Shown here in pieces: positions 7,669 to 16,253 of a stretch of DNA of 64,000 nt. Below the pieces are notes generated by a model. That model saw only the letters and a program-made list of their open reading frames with translations, had not been told where the DNA came from and made no database searches. Positions within the stretch are counted from its first letter, which is position 1. Each line of letters opens with the position of its first letter. Made by a program: the position numbers and the translations under genes. Origin of the DNA: Gammaproteobacteria bacterium HGW-Gammaproteobacteria-1 (GTDB lineage: Bacteria; Pseudomonadota; Gammaproteobacteria; Thiohalomonadales; Thiohalomonadaceae). Where the stretch lies: the NCBI GenBank assembly GCA_002840095.1, contig PGZL01000001.1, positions 6,718 through 70,717 of the forward strand. The letters run 5' to 3'.

Positions 7669-7791
7669 CGCGGGATAGATGACTTGCTGATTCAGTCGCT
7701 TCTTGGGCATGGTGAACCAAATATGACGATGGCCTACATTGGGGCCAATATGGACCTGACCATGAAGGCTCGGATCTATCCCGGTCTGTAG
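7669..7791 (+). pseudogene. C-terminal remnant of a tyrosine recombinase
   Basis: About 40 codons, read in one frame from Arg-Gly-Ile to a TAG, align without gaps over most of their length with the last 41 residues of the recombinase at 27069-27788. Shared features are RGI-x-D-x-LIQ, LLG, then TMAYIGAN with the catalytic tyrosine. The upstream active-site Arg, Lys and His-x-x-Arg are missing and the preceding sequence does not match, so no enzyme can be made. The TAG runs into ten consecutive G residues. The 7604-8034 interval otherwise holds only the next remnant. Confidence 0.8.
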
Positions 7792-7851
7792 GGGGGGGGG
7801 CACCCCTTGCGGGACTGGCGAGGCGTGAGATACTGGACGGACGTGCGGCGG

Positions 7852-7947
7852 CGTGGCTCGCTCCGTGAGATTGAGGGTAATATTTTGCCGGAGGAAAACA
7901 ATAGGCGCTGGGGAGAAGCCAGGGCCACTACTAACGATGGGAAATGA
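7852..7947 (+). pseudogene. Fragment resembling the C-terminus of the 177-398 gene
   Basis: The frame encodes Arg-Glu-Ile-Glu-x-x-Ile-Leu-Pro-Glu, close to Cys-Glu-Ile-Glu-x-x-Ile-Leu-Pro-Gln of the small protein at 177-398, then diverges and stops with TGA at 7945. There is no start codon or ribosome binding site that would make it a gene. With the recombinase tail just before it, it marks a rearranged junction left of the GTPase cassette. Confidence 0.5.
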
Positions 7948-8034
7948 CAGCGTGAAGAAAGTGGTTAATATGGACACCCAGAATGTCACTGCGGCAGAGC
8001 GTGGCATCTACGGCAGGCTATGAGGCTAAACCGC

Positions 8035-9372
8035 ATGGAGAAACTCGTCCTCGTACATCTCTCGGACATACACTTCACCGGCTCGTCGGGGGCATCCGTT
8101 CATGATCTCGACTCCGAAGTGAGAAACGAGCTTCTGCGCGATGCTACCGCAGTCACGCGGGAACTAGGAGGCGCAACCGGCGTCCTCGTGACGGGCGACA
8201 TCGCGTTCTCCGGCCAGCGCACCGAATACGACCGAGCTGCTTCTTGGCTTCTCGATTTTTGCCGTTCCATCGGGTGTCCTGCCGAGAGCGTTTGGGTTGT
8301 GCCTGGAAACCATGACGTAGACCGCAAGATTGCGAACAGTAAGGTCACCAAGACCCTGCATGAAAGCATCCGGGCGAAGCAGGGGGCCGCACTTGATAAG
8401 GAGCTCCGCGAAATCCTCATCGACGAAAGCTCGGCGAATGCGCTCCTCGCGCCCCTAGCTGAGTACAATACCTTCGCGGCGCGCTTCCAGTGCTCGCTTT
8501 CAGCGGCCAAGCCATACTGGGAACGTGACCTCGCCCTATCCTGTGGGACCATCATCCGACTGCGAGGTCTCTGCAGCGCCCTTGTGTCGAATGAGAACGA
8601 TGCGAAGAACAACGTAGTCCTAGGTCAGGCCCAAGTGAGCGTCCACCGCGTCGACGGGGTCGAGTACCTCACGCTCTGCCATCATCCGCCCGACTGGCTA
8701 CTAGACCAGGACAACGTCATCAGCCACCTCGAGGCGAAGGTCCGGATGCAGCTCTTTGGACACAAACACTCGCAGCGCGTGCAGGAGATTAACAAGGCTC
8801 TTCGGGTTACCTCGGGAGCCATGCATCCCGAGCGGGGCGAGAGCGACTGGGAGCCCATGTACAACGTTATCGAGATCGCGCGCCTCGATGACCAGCGGCT
8901 CGGTGTTCGGCTGTTTCAGCGACGCTGGCATAAGGTCGACCGTCATTTCCTCGCCGACCAAGACCGAAACACAAACCAGCCCCACCACGACTACGTATGG
9001 GAGGGCTGTCCGCGCCCGGCACGTTGGGGGCCGCGCCCCGTCGAGGCTCCGATGGTGACAGCTGTCGATGTCGCGACTCCGGCCGACGTCGCCCCGAATA
9101 CGACCTCGAAGGACGCCGATGCCATGTCGCCACCGAACCACGAGCGCAGGCTTACATTCCGATTCCTCACGCTACCGTTCCGCCACCAAATTGCTATCGC
9201 CGATAACCTTAACGTCCTGACCGATGAGGACCGCGCTTTGAGCGATGAGGCACTGTTCCGCGTGTTGTTCAAGCGTGCGGCAGCAAACGGGCTTCTCCCG
9301 AAGCTGTGGGATGAGATTGAAAATCGTCACGCCGATCCGGCGCTTTTTAACCCTTTTGAGACCACGAAGTAG
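8035..9372 (+). CDS. Calcineurin-like metallophosphoesterase of a GTPase-associated system
   Basis: A 445-residue protein (start ATG 8035, GAGG 9 bp upstream; ATG 8020 is possible). All metal-ligand motifs of the calcineurin-like fold are present: Asp-x-His at 11-13, Gly-Asp at 54-55, Gly-Asn-His-Asp at 91-94, a His-His-Pro-Pro block and Gly-His-Lys-His at about 242-245. It should therefore hydrolyse a phosphomono- or phosphodiester. A Pro/Ala-rich linker (about 340-375) leads to a roughly 65-residue helical C-terminal domain beginning around 'RFLTLPFRHQ', like small adaptor domains of conflict systems. It is first in a five-gene cassette and is the likely effector or signal-processing enzyme; its substrate is unknown. 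Confidence 0.8.
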   Translation: MEKLVLVHLSDIHFTGSSGASVHDLDSEVRNELLRDATAVTRELGGATGVLVTGDIAFSGQRTEYDRAASWLLDFCRSIGCPAESVWVVPGNHDVDRKIANSKVTKTLHESIRAKQGAALDKELREILIDESSANALLAPLAEYNTFAARFQCSLSAAKPYWERDLALSCGTIIRLRGLCSALVSNENDAKNNVVLGQAQVSVHRVDGVEYLTLCHHPPDWLLDQDNVISHLEAKVRMQLFGHKHSQRVQEINKALRVTSGAMHPERGESDWEPMYNVIEIARLDDQRLGVRLFQRRWHKVDRHFLADQDRNTNQPHHDYVWEGCPRPARWGPRPVEAPMVTAVDVATPADVAPNTTSKDADAMSPPNHERRLTFRFLTLPFRHQIAIADNLNVLTDEDRALSDEALFRVLFKRAAANGLLPKLWDEIENRHADPALFNPFETTK

Positions 9373-9388
9373 GTAGGGAGCCGCGCAA

Positions 9389-10480
9389 ATGCACAAGAAC
9401 TTTGGCGAATGGTATCGGCTGGTGGCTATCGAGCCCGACGCAGAGAAGCTCGAGAAGCGTTGGGCCGGCGTGAAGGAATGGGCAGAATCGTTGCGCAACA
9501 GCGACGAGAACACGCTTGAAACGGTCCGAATCTTTCAGGGCATCCCGGTGAAGGCCTCGCGCGCACCGTTCCTGGAGGCATTTCGGACGCAGGACACTGC
9601 GTTCCCACAACGTAATGACCTTGAGCTTCAAGTACTCGCTGGCGCATCGCTCGTTGAGTGCGTTCAAACGGCCGGCAGCAACGGCGTCGGGTTACGCACT
9701 GCCGTCCTCGCGGGCACCGCGCTCGAGGCGTCCATCCTACGCGCCACGGAACCTCGGCTCGACGAAATCGCGGACGAGGTGACTGCTGGGCTGCGTGCTA
9801 TAGCTGTCGCGCAGCGCAAACGCAGGTCGGTCAACACCATTGACGTGAGGGATAAGGCGAACGCCGCGACCAATGCGATGAAGCAAATCCCCACTATCAC
9901 AAGCTTCGAGATTCTAACGAGCGTCATCACGCCGATTTTTCAATCGCTCGTGGGAGCGGTTCGGGCGGCCGACGTAGGGCTGACGGACGCAGCCCACAGC
10001 CTGCGGTGCGCCGATGAGGAAACCAATATTCTATGGTGGATTGAAGGTGGTTGCAGCCGCGACATGAACAAGTCGTGGGCTGCGCTCAAACATGGCACAG
10101 CAATTATCGCGGGTACGGAACTCGCCGACCTCACCGACGCGGCGCTTGGGCCACGCGATGCGGCGGCGCTCCTGGCGCGGGTGCTCTCGGGGGCGGCGGG
10201 GAATGGCGAGGAAGCGCTGGCCTCTTACGTCAATGCTCTCCCCGCAGACTGGGCACGTGAGCGGACGTCCAACCTCGACGAGGGAACACTCGCCCTGATG
10301 CCGCTCACCCACGCCATCTTCCTTCGTGCGAGGAGCGACGATACGAGCTGGCAGCAGTATTTTGACAGCTCCAGCGGCCTGAAGTCGTCTACCCAACTGA
10401 CAGCAACTCGCATAGCTCGCCAGTCCTACGTCGAGGCGATCCTTTTGCGAACGCTGGCCGACGCCGACCAGGAGGAGTGA
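9389..10480 (+). CDS. GASH: GTPase-associated all-helical protein
   Basis: A 363-residue, almost entirely helical protein with no catalytic motif. It has an N-terminal 'WYRLV...W' segment, then a 'RNDLELQVLAGASL' helix, an Ala/Arg-rich centre and a Leu/Ala-rich C-terminus. These features and its place between a hydrolase and two GTPases fit the GASH family described beside double-GTPase conflict systems. It probably acts as a scaffold or sensor. GGGAG lies upstream of ATG 9389, and only 1 bp separates its TGA from the next ATG. Confidence 0.7.
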   Translation: MHKNFGEWYRLVAIEPDAEKLEKRWAGVKEWAESLRNSDENTLETVRIFQGIPVKASRAPFLEAFRTQDTAFPQRNDLELQVLAGASLVECVQTAGSNGVGLRTAVLAGTALEASILRATEPRLDEIADEVTAGLRAIAVAQRKRRSVNTIDVRDKANAATNAMKQIPTITSFEILTSVITPIFQSLVGAVRAADVGLTDAAHSLRCADEETNILWWIEGGCSRDMNKSWAALKHGTAIIAGTELADLTDAALGPRDAAALLARVLSGAAGNGEEALASYVNALPADWARERTSNLDEGTLALMPLTHAIFLRARSDDTSWQQYFDSSSGLKSSTQLTATRIARQSYVEAILLRTLADADQEE

Positions 10481-10481
10481 C

Positions 10482-11426
10482 ATGGCCGACGCCGTCGCAA
10501 CAGAAGAAAAAGTCGAGTCGACCGAGGAGGCGGAGCCCGAATTTATCGAGCTGTTCGCCGGCGCCGCGCTCGGGGCTGCTGACGCCGAGGTCATCACGTT
10601 GCGTTCGCGCACCCACTTGGTGGTCTTCGCGGGCTCGGAGGGGAGCGGTAAGACGACGGTGCTTGCTTCGATCTACGAGCGCCTGAACCAAGGGCCGTTC
10701 GCTGGCTTCAAGTTCGCCGGGTCGAGGTCACTTCTCGGTTTCGAGGAGATATGCCACCTGAACCGACTTGCCTCGGGGAGAGTCCAGCCCGAAACACAGC
10801 GAACGCGGCTGACCGACGAGACGAAATACTACCACCTTGCCCTGCGACCTACTGAGCTCGCAGGGCCTCACCGCCAGGTCCTCTTCTCCGCGATGTCGGG
10901 TGAGCTGTTCCGTATGGCCAAGGACTCGCAAGAAGACGCGGAGCGGCTTACGTTCTTGCGTCGCGCGGACACCATCGTCGTGCTGGTCGACGGCGAGCGC
11001 CTCACCAACACCGCACAGCGAACGAGCGCGCAGGCTGACGCTGCAGACATTCTGGAGAGCCTGCTCGACGCCGACATGGTGAGCCCGAGCTGCCGGGTTG
11101 AGATGGTCTTCTCCAAACTCGATCGCATCACGGCCGCAGGGCCGCCGTCGCTCGATTTCCTAGACAAGACGCGCGAGAAGTTCGAGAGGAAGTTCCGTGG
11201 TCGGGTTCCGCACCTCTCGTTCAGAAACATCGCGGCGCGTCCCGCCCCCTCGTCGGTGTCGGGAAACTCGGAGGGAGGACTTGCGGAGGCGTTCGTGTCG
11301 TGGACGGCCCTGTCGCCGCCCGCTTCGCGCGACGAGCAGGAGGGAGCGCCACCACCGTCTCGCGAAGAGCGGGAGTTCAGCAAGTTCGGCTGGCGCTACT
11401 TCGAGCGAACCAGGAGGGAGCCGTGA
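10482..11426 (+). CDS. Double-GTPase-type P-loop protein (DO-GTPase2-like)
   Basis: A 314-residue P-loop NTPase: Walker A 'GSEGSGKTT' at about 50-58, a 'FAGSRSLLGFEE' region, a Walker-B-like 'VLFSAMSGE' and then 'ADTIVVLVDGERL' and 'VFSKLD', the latter in the place of the NKxD specificity motif. This matches the DO-GTPase2 type, which always pairs with a second GTPase. An acidic N-terminal tail precedes the P-loop, and the C-terminus is Arg/Glu-rich. It overlaps the next gene by four bases (GTGA), so the two GTPases are made together. Confidence 0.75.
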   Translation: MADAVATEEKVESTEEAEPEFIELFAGAALGAADAEVITLRSRTHLVVFAGSEGSGKTTVLASIYERLNQGPFAGFKFAGSRSLLGFEEICHLNRLASGRVQPETQRTRLTDETKYYHLALRPTELAGPHRQVLFSAMSGELFRMAKDSQEDAERLTFLRRADTIVVLVDGERLTNTAQRTSAQADAADILESLLDADMVSPSCRVEMVFSKLDRITAAGPPSLDFLDKTREKFERKFRGRVPHLSFRNIAARPAPSSVSGNSEGGLAEAFVSWTALSPPASRDEQEGAPPPSREEREFSKFGWRYFERTRREP

Positions 11427-12283
11427 GCAATACGGAGAACCTTCTCTTCATTGGACTGCCCGGTTCGGGCAAGACCACCTTTTTGGCGGCCTTGTGGCAC
11501 GTGCTCTCCGATAGGAGTAGCGCGACGACGCTCAAGCTGAGGCGGCTGAGCGGCGATCGGAGTTACCTCAATCAGATAACGAAGGAGTGGCGCGAGTGCG
11601 CGCAGGTCCCGCGTACGAACCTACAGACCGAGCAGGTCGTGGTCCTTCACCTCGAAAGAGGTGACTTCGGGGCGTTCGACCTCTCGATACCGGACTTGGC
11701 CGGCGAAGCCTTCAAGCAGCAGCTGACTGACCGAAGGATCAGTCGCAGCCACGACGCGTTCGTTCAAGGGGCGACCGGTGTCGTGTTGTTTCTCCACCCG
11801 GACGTGCAGAAGGGCACGCAGCTTACGACGGCCCTCCAACTAGAGGCGACCCTGCCGGGAGGCCTAACGGATGAAGCCAACTCGGCCGGCCCGGTTCCGG
11901 GTACCTGGTCGCCTGAGATGCTTCCGCACCAGGTGAGGCTCGTGGAGCTTCTCCAGTTCCTTTTAGAACGCACACAGAAAGCGCTGCGAGTCGCCGTGGT
12001 GGTGTCCGCCTGGGACCTCGTCGAGAGCCTCGGCATGCCGCCAAATGTCTTTCTCGCGCGGGAACTTCCGTTGCTTCAGCAGTTTCTGGAGGCGAACGAT
12101 GACCTGATTGAACACGCTGTCTTTGGTGTGAGCGCGCAGGGAGGCGACATCACCGATACATCGCAGAAGCAGTCACTCCTCGATCTTGACGATGCGTTGA
12201 AGCGCATCAAGGTTCGGCAAGATCAGAATACTGGGCACGACATCACGAAGCCGCTCGCGTGGCTCTTGGGGGCGGGTAGATAA
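11423..12283 (+). CDS. Double-GTPase-type P-loop protein (DO-GTPase1-like)
   Basis: It starts at GTG 11423 within the stop of the preceding gene. Walker A 'GLPGSGKTT' lies at about residues 10-18, followed by 'FLAALWHVL', a 'DLSIPDLAGEAF' switch-II/Walker-B region, 'GATGVVLFLHPD', and 'AVVVSAWDLV' where a Thr/Asn-Lys-x-Asp motif is expected. The product, 286 residues, is the partner of the upstream GTPase and is typical of DO-GTPase1 proteins that are thought to switch on signalling partners. The stop overlaps the next ATG by one base (TAATG). Confidence 0.75.
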   Translation: MSNTENLLFIGLPGSGKTTFLAALWHVLSDRSSATTLKLRRLSGDRSYLNQITKEWRECAQVPRTNLQTEQVVVLHLERGDFGAFDLSIPDLAGEAFKQQLTDRRISRSHDAFVQGATGVVLFLHPDVQKGTQLTTALQLEATLPGGLTDEANSAGPVPGTWSPEMLPHQVRLVELLQFLLERTQKALRVAVVVSAWDLVESLGMPPNVFLARELPLLQQFLEANDDLIEHAVFGVSAQGGDITDTSQKQSLLDLDDALKRIKVRQDQNTGHDITKPLAWLLGAGR

Positions 12284-14334
12284 TGGCGACCTCGAGTATC
12301 CACCAGGCTATTCACGGCTACCGTGATGGGCATCGTTTGCTTAGCAGCTCCACGCCGCTCCCACCGGACGCGGTGCGGACGATGCTCGTCCTGAGCGACA
12401 TGTCGGGCCCCTCGATGCAGCCCGGCTTCGACAAGTACCTGACGGCCTATCCACTGCCCGGAACGGAACTCTTTGTTCTGGCGAGGACCTGGTACGCGCC
12501 GGAGATGCAACGCCCGGGCTGCGTGTGGACGCACTCGCTGCTCATCCCTCGGTCCCATGTCACTAGGGTGCCGGCTGCGAGTTTGCTTGGAGCGTTTCGA
12601 CGCCCTCAACTTGAGGGCGTCGAGAGCGCGGCCACTATTCCGGTCGAAGTGGATGAGACTATTTCTGGCGGCACCACAACCGTCGGTTTCGCCGACCGGG
12701 GACTCGCCGCATTGATAATTGGTGCGGTTCTTGGGCAGCCCCGCCCTGTCATTGTCGTCGCAGATACGGCCGACCAGTTTGAAGGGGTCTTCGTCCGGCT
12801 ATGGGAGGAGCTGTGGCCTACCGAGCGAACACGATTTTCCTTTTGCACAGGCGCACTCATGCCGCGTGCGAGTGCAGGCGCTCTCTTGGATTTGCAGACG
12901 ATCCCTCGATCGATTCCGTCGGCGCAGTTTCGCAAGAGCGCGAGCTCTGCACTCATCCTCGACCTGCGCACGTCCCGCAAGACCGAACCATGGGTGGACG
13001 TCGTTCTCGATGGCGCGTCGAGGGGAGATGCAACATTTCGCACGTGGATTGAGTCTGCCGCCGGAGCGGAGGGAAGCCGTGCTGTCGTACCAAGCCTCGC
13101 GCCAATCTTCGGCGAATGGCACGCACCTGGCTCGTCAGCACGTTCCGCTCTCTCATGCGTGACCGCCGCGAAGGATCTGGATCCTGGCGTGCGGAGTCGA
13201 CTCATCGGTATGGTGTTCGAACGGGCCAACACGGAGTCGGGTGCGAGTGGTCGGCGCGAGATCCTCCAGGACATCTGCGGCTATCGCGACAACGACATCG
13301 ACTCGATAGCGGCGATGCTAGAGGGCCAGACGCGGCGACTCTTTGAGGATGCGCGGACCGAAGGCGTAAGGCTCGTCATTGCGCTCTTGAGCGACGAACT
13401 GACAGCGATTGGAGAGCGCATGCTTCGCGCTGCCGTGCTTCTACTCGAGGCGAGTGACCTCGAATCCTTCGACGATGCACAGTTACGATTTCTGCCGACC
13501 ATCGTTGGGGCGAATCACCATCTCGCGTCCTCCCCTGTGCTGTGGGGTTTGGTAGGCAGTCGAAGCGAAGAACTTCTCGGCCAGCTTGAAAGCATGAACC
13601 TGAATGACGAGGAGCGCTCTGCGATTGCCGATGCGATCCTTTCCTCGGGACGCGATGTGGCCGTGGAAGCATTCGTTCGTTTCGGGGGGAAGGCGGCGGT
13701 CTTTCAAGGATTGTCCGCGATTGCGTCAGGGCAGATTCATCTCTCCTGGCCGTGGCGCTCGGTTCTCGGCAGTCAGCGGGATACGGTGATCGAGTGGTTG
13801 GAGAGCCTTTCGACTCCCTCGCTTGACGATCTCGAACTTGGCAGCCGCGTCCTAACCCCGAAAGTCACGCGGTCGCGACTCGTGACGGTGTGGAAGGCGG
13901 GAACCGTCGACGCTGGACCGATTGCGTCGCGCATCGCGGCGTTCGGTCTGTCGCTGGCCTTTTGGGAGCACAGCGTGAATTCGCCCCTCTTCGCGGTGTG
14001 CTTTCAGCCCACGTACGACGCTGCAGGTAATTCGCGCCTTGAGTACGACGAATGGGAGTGGATGCGGGAATACGCGCCGTCATTGTCCTACTGGCGGGAC
14101 TGGGATAGGTGCGAACGTCTCGCCAAGGCAATCGCGCGCTTGTTCGCGGAGGAGAACGCGTCACTGGAGACGGTCTTCGGGATCGTTCACAGCCCCCAAG
14201 CGGTCAAAAAGGTGGCGGATATGCTCGACGACGACAGGAATACTTGTTCCTATCTCAAGACGTTGCGGAAGAGTGCCGAGTTCTCGTCCATCGGAAGTCA
14301 CGAGCAGCGGACGGCCTTATTGAAGGGGTGGTGA
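12283..14334 (+). CDS. GAP1: GTPase-associated protein 1
   Basis: A 683-residue protein with a strong N-terminal signature: 'IHQAIHGYRDGHRLL', then 'SDMSG', 'YLTAYPLPGTELFVLARTW' and 'RPGCVWTHSLLI', typical of GAP1 N-terminal domains. A middle domain (about 140-280) and a long helical, repeat-like C-terminal part follow. No enzymatic motif is seen. GAP1 is encoded with DO-GTPases and GASH and is thought to assemble with them or act as the regulated module. It is the last cassette gene; its TGA is followed by the GGAAACCG octamer at 14357. Confidence 0.75.
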   Translation: MATSSIHQAIHGYRDGHRLLSSSTPLPPDAVRTMLVLSDMSGPSMQPGFDKYLTAYPLPGTELFVLARTWYAPEMQRPGCVWTHSLLIPRSHVTRVPAASLLGAFRRPQLEGVESAATIPVEVDETISGGTTTVGFADRGLAALIIGAVLGQPRPVIVVADTADQFEGVFVRLWEELWPTERTRFSFCTGALMPRASAGALLDLQTIPRSIPSAQFRKSASSALILDLRTSRKTEPWVDVVLDGASRGDATFRTWIESAAGAEGSRAVVPSLAPIFGEWHAPGSSARSALSCVTAAKDLDPGVRSRLIGMVFERANTESGASGRREILQDICGYRDNDIDSIAAMLEGQTRRLFEDARTEGVRLVIALLSDELTAIGERMLRAAVLLLEASDLESFDDAQLRFLPTIVGANHHLASSPVLWGLVGSRSEELLGQLESMNLNDEERSAIADAILSSGRDVAVEAFVRFGGKAAVFQGLSAIASGQIHLSWPWRSVLGSQRDTVIEWLESLSTPSLDDLELGSRVLTPKVTRSRLVTVWKAGTVDAGPIASRIAAFGLSLAFWEHSVNSPLFAVCFQPTYDAAGNSRLEYDEWEWMREYAPSLSYWRDWDRCERLAKAIARLFAEENASLETVFGIVHSPQAVKKVADMLDDDRNTCSYLKTLRKSAEFSSIGSHEQRTALLKGW

Positions 14335-14369
14335 AGAGAGGTATCAGGAAGAGTTTGGAAACCGTAGGA

Positions 14370-14480
14370 ATGGCCGGCACAAAGGTCTTTGAGCGCCGCC
14401 TTCGTCCGTCCCCCGGCGCAGCGGGACAGATAATGTCGGGGACCAGGCTTTTGGCGACCTGGCCCTATGCGCGAATCTGA
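14370..14480 (+). CDS. Small ORF, 36 aa, array type
   Basis: ATG 14370 follows 'GTAGGA' and the octamer GGAAACCG at 14357-14364, the same upstream arrangement as genes in the 1-7 kb array. The product is short and basic with no recognised family and may not be expressed. It matters mainly as evidence that array sequence continues after the GTPase cassette. The rest of 14335-14515 shows a weak CCAGG/CCTGG hairpin near 14446-14461 and no other gene. Confidence 0.3.
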   Translation: MAGTKVFERRLRPSPGAAGQIMSGTRLLATWPYARI

Positions 14481-14515
14481 TTGCTAATAAGGGTCTTTGG
14501 GCTGGACATTGGCCC

Positions 14516-14545
14516 TTAACGGTCGGTGCAACCCACACCGACAAT
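14516..14545 (+). promoter_or_regulatory. TTAACG-type promoter with dyad, PP-loop gene
   Basis: TTAACG (14516-14521) and GACAAT (14540-14545) are 18 bp apart. A 7-bp inverted repeat GTCGGTG/CACCGAC (14522-14528 and 14536-14542) fills the spacer and is a candidate operator. The expected transcript start falls at or next to ATG 14552, so the mRNA may be leaderless. Confidence 0.55.
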
Positions 14546-14551
14546 AGCGCT

Positions 14552-16246
14552 ATGGACATTGAGGCCAAAGCGCGCGCCGTTCGCCGGACTCTCCGCGAGC
14601 TCATTCTGCGGGGGCATCCACTGGTATTCGCCTACTCGTCGGGCAAGGATTCGAGCACGGTGTTGTCGCTCGGGCTGGAGGAGTTGCGCGCGCTGCGTGG
14701 GCAACGTCCGGATATAGCGTTTCCGCCGACGCTGGTGCTGATGGCCGACACTACCGTCGAAAACCCCGAGATCGCTCAATACGCCCGCGCGGAGATTGGG
14801 CGAATCCAGCAGTTCGCCGCGGCGCACCATATTGATGTGCGTGTTGGTGTGTCGGTACCGAATCTGAATGACACCTGGGCGGTACGGACTATCAGTGGTC
14901 GATCATTGCCACGGTTCCCCGGTCAAAGCCACGACTGCACTGAGGACTGGAAGGTGAAGCCGATGGGTCGCCTGCGCAAAAGGATGCTGGCCGAGATCGT
15001 CGGTGACTGGGCTGAGCCTGTGACGCTGACCGGTACACGCTACGACGAAAGCCGGGCGCGCGGGAAAAAGATGACGGCGCGGGGGGAGCGTGCGACCGAG
15101 GTTTGGCGCAACAAGGAAGGTGAGGCCATGCTTTCGCCGATAGCTGAGTGGTCGGACGACGACGTATGGGAATACCTGGGCCAGATGCGTGCCACTCCAG
15201 GGCGTAGCTACTCGGATTTCACGGACACCTTCGCGATATATGCCTCCGCCGCCGGCGCCAGCTGCGCGGTGGTGGCCGACATGATGTTGGGGAGCAAGCC
15301 TAAGAATGCTTGCGGCGCCAGGTTTGGTTGTGCGGTTTGCACGCTGAGCCGAGAGGACAAGTCCCTAGTGAACATGATTGAGTCCGACGGCAAATACGGG
15401 TACCTACGCGAGCTCAACAGGTTGCAGCGGTTCCTGCTCGCCACCCAGTACGATATGTCGCGCCGCAGCTGGCTGGGTCGAACGCTGACAAATCAGCATA
15501 TGGCCGTCGGCCCGGATCGTTATTCTCCTGCGATGCTTGACGAACTGCTGTGCTATGCACTCAGTATCGACCGTGCCGAGGCGGAGGCCAGTCGGTTGTT
15601 GGGAATAGACGCGCGTTTCCAGCTCATCGGTCTGGAGCAACTGGTTCTGATCGATGCGTTGTGGAGTCGCGACGGGATCCACCGGCCGTTCCACGCGCTG
15701 AAGCGGTACCGCGAGGTTTACCTGGAAGGGGCGCATTATGCCGTCCCGGTCCTTCCGAAGGCGCCCGACATCGCAATCCCGCCGCGTCGCTGGCTGTATG
15801 TGGGCGATAACTGGGATGAGGGGCAGCGGTTCTTTGATAGCGGGCTGTCAAATCCTTTGCTGGAAGCCTTTGCGGGTGATGGTTGTTGTCGCAAACACGT
15901 CTCCGGCAAGGACGGCACAGCGTACCTGGACATCGAGGTCGCCGATACCATTACCGTCGACCCGGAGGGGGCGTCCCTGGTACTGGAGTTGGAGTTGGAG
16001 GGCCTGATCGCCGCTTATCATGACAATCCGAGCGTCTCTCGCACCGCTGGGTACCGCTACTACCTGGATTTGGGGGTGTTGGCCCTGAAGAAGGGCGCAC
16101 ACGCCGAGGTGGACGCCATCCTGCGGCGTACGGCATTCTTTGAACGCAATGGCTATCTGGACCTCGCCAATTGGCAGGACATTTTGCCGCGCACCATTGG
16201 GAACCCCTGGCCAGATCGAGCCGGGCAGCAGGAGCTGTTGCTTTAA
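14552..16246 (+). CDS. DndC-like PP-loop ATPase (PAPS-reductase family), orphan
   Basis: A 564-residue protein of the phosphoadenosine-phosphosulfate reductase family. The PP-loop 'SSGKDSS' is at about 29-35. The cysteine cluster 'CGARFGCAVCTL' followed by Asp-Lys-Ser at about 253-270 matches the Cys-containing signature of DndC, which adenylates DNA or its backbone for sulfur modification and carries an iron-sulfur cluster. The C-terminal 200 residues are not recognised. No dndB, dndD or dndE lies near, so phosphorothioation alone is unlikely. It may serve another modification or an antiphage role. There is no Shine-Dalgarno sequence before ATG 14552, consistent with a leaderless transcript. 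Confidence 0.75.
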   Translation: MDIEAKARAVRRTLRELILRGHPLVFAYSSGKDSSTVLSLGLEELRALRGQRPDIAFPPTLVLMADTTVENPEIAQYARAEIGRIQQFAAAHHIDVRVGVSVPNLNDTWAVRTISGRSLPRFPGQSHDCTEDWKVKPMGRLRKRMLAEIVGDWAEPVTLTGTRYDESRARGKKMTARGERATEVWRNKEGEAMLSPIAEWSDDDVWEYLGQMRATPGRSYSDFTDTFAIYASAAGASCAVVADMMLGSKPKNACGARFGCAVCTLSREDKSLVNMIESDGKYGYLRELNRLQRFLLATQYDMSRRSWLGRTLTNQHMAVGPDRYSPAMLDELLCYALSIDRAEAEASRLLGIDARFQLIGLEQLVLIDALWSRDGIHRPFHALKRYREVYLEGAHYAVPVLPKAPDIAIPPRRWLYVGDNWDEGQRFFDSGLSNPLLEAFAGDGCCRKHVSGKDGTAYLDIEVADTITVDPEGASLVLELELEGLIAAYHDNPSVSRTAGYRYYLDLGVLALKKGAHAEVDAILRRTAFFERNGYLDLANWQDILPRTIGNPWPDRAGQQELLL

Positions 16247-16253
16247 GTGCCCC

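Noticed and set aside
7791..7800. Run of ten G residues as a phase-variation tract
   Set aside because: It is not within or just upstream of an intact gene; it lies between two remnants.
14109..14480. 123-codon frame overlapping the end of GAP1
   Set aside because: Its first two-thirds are a shadow of GAP1; only the last 36 codons, with their own ATG, were kept as a weak small ORF.
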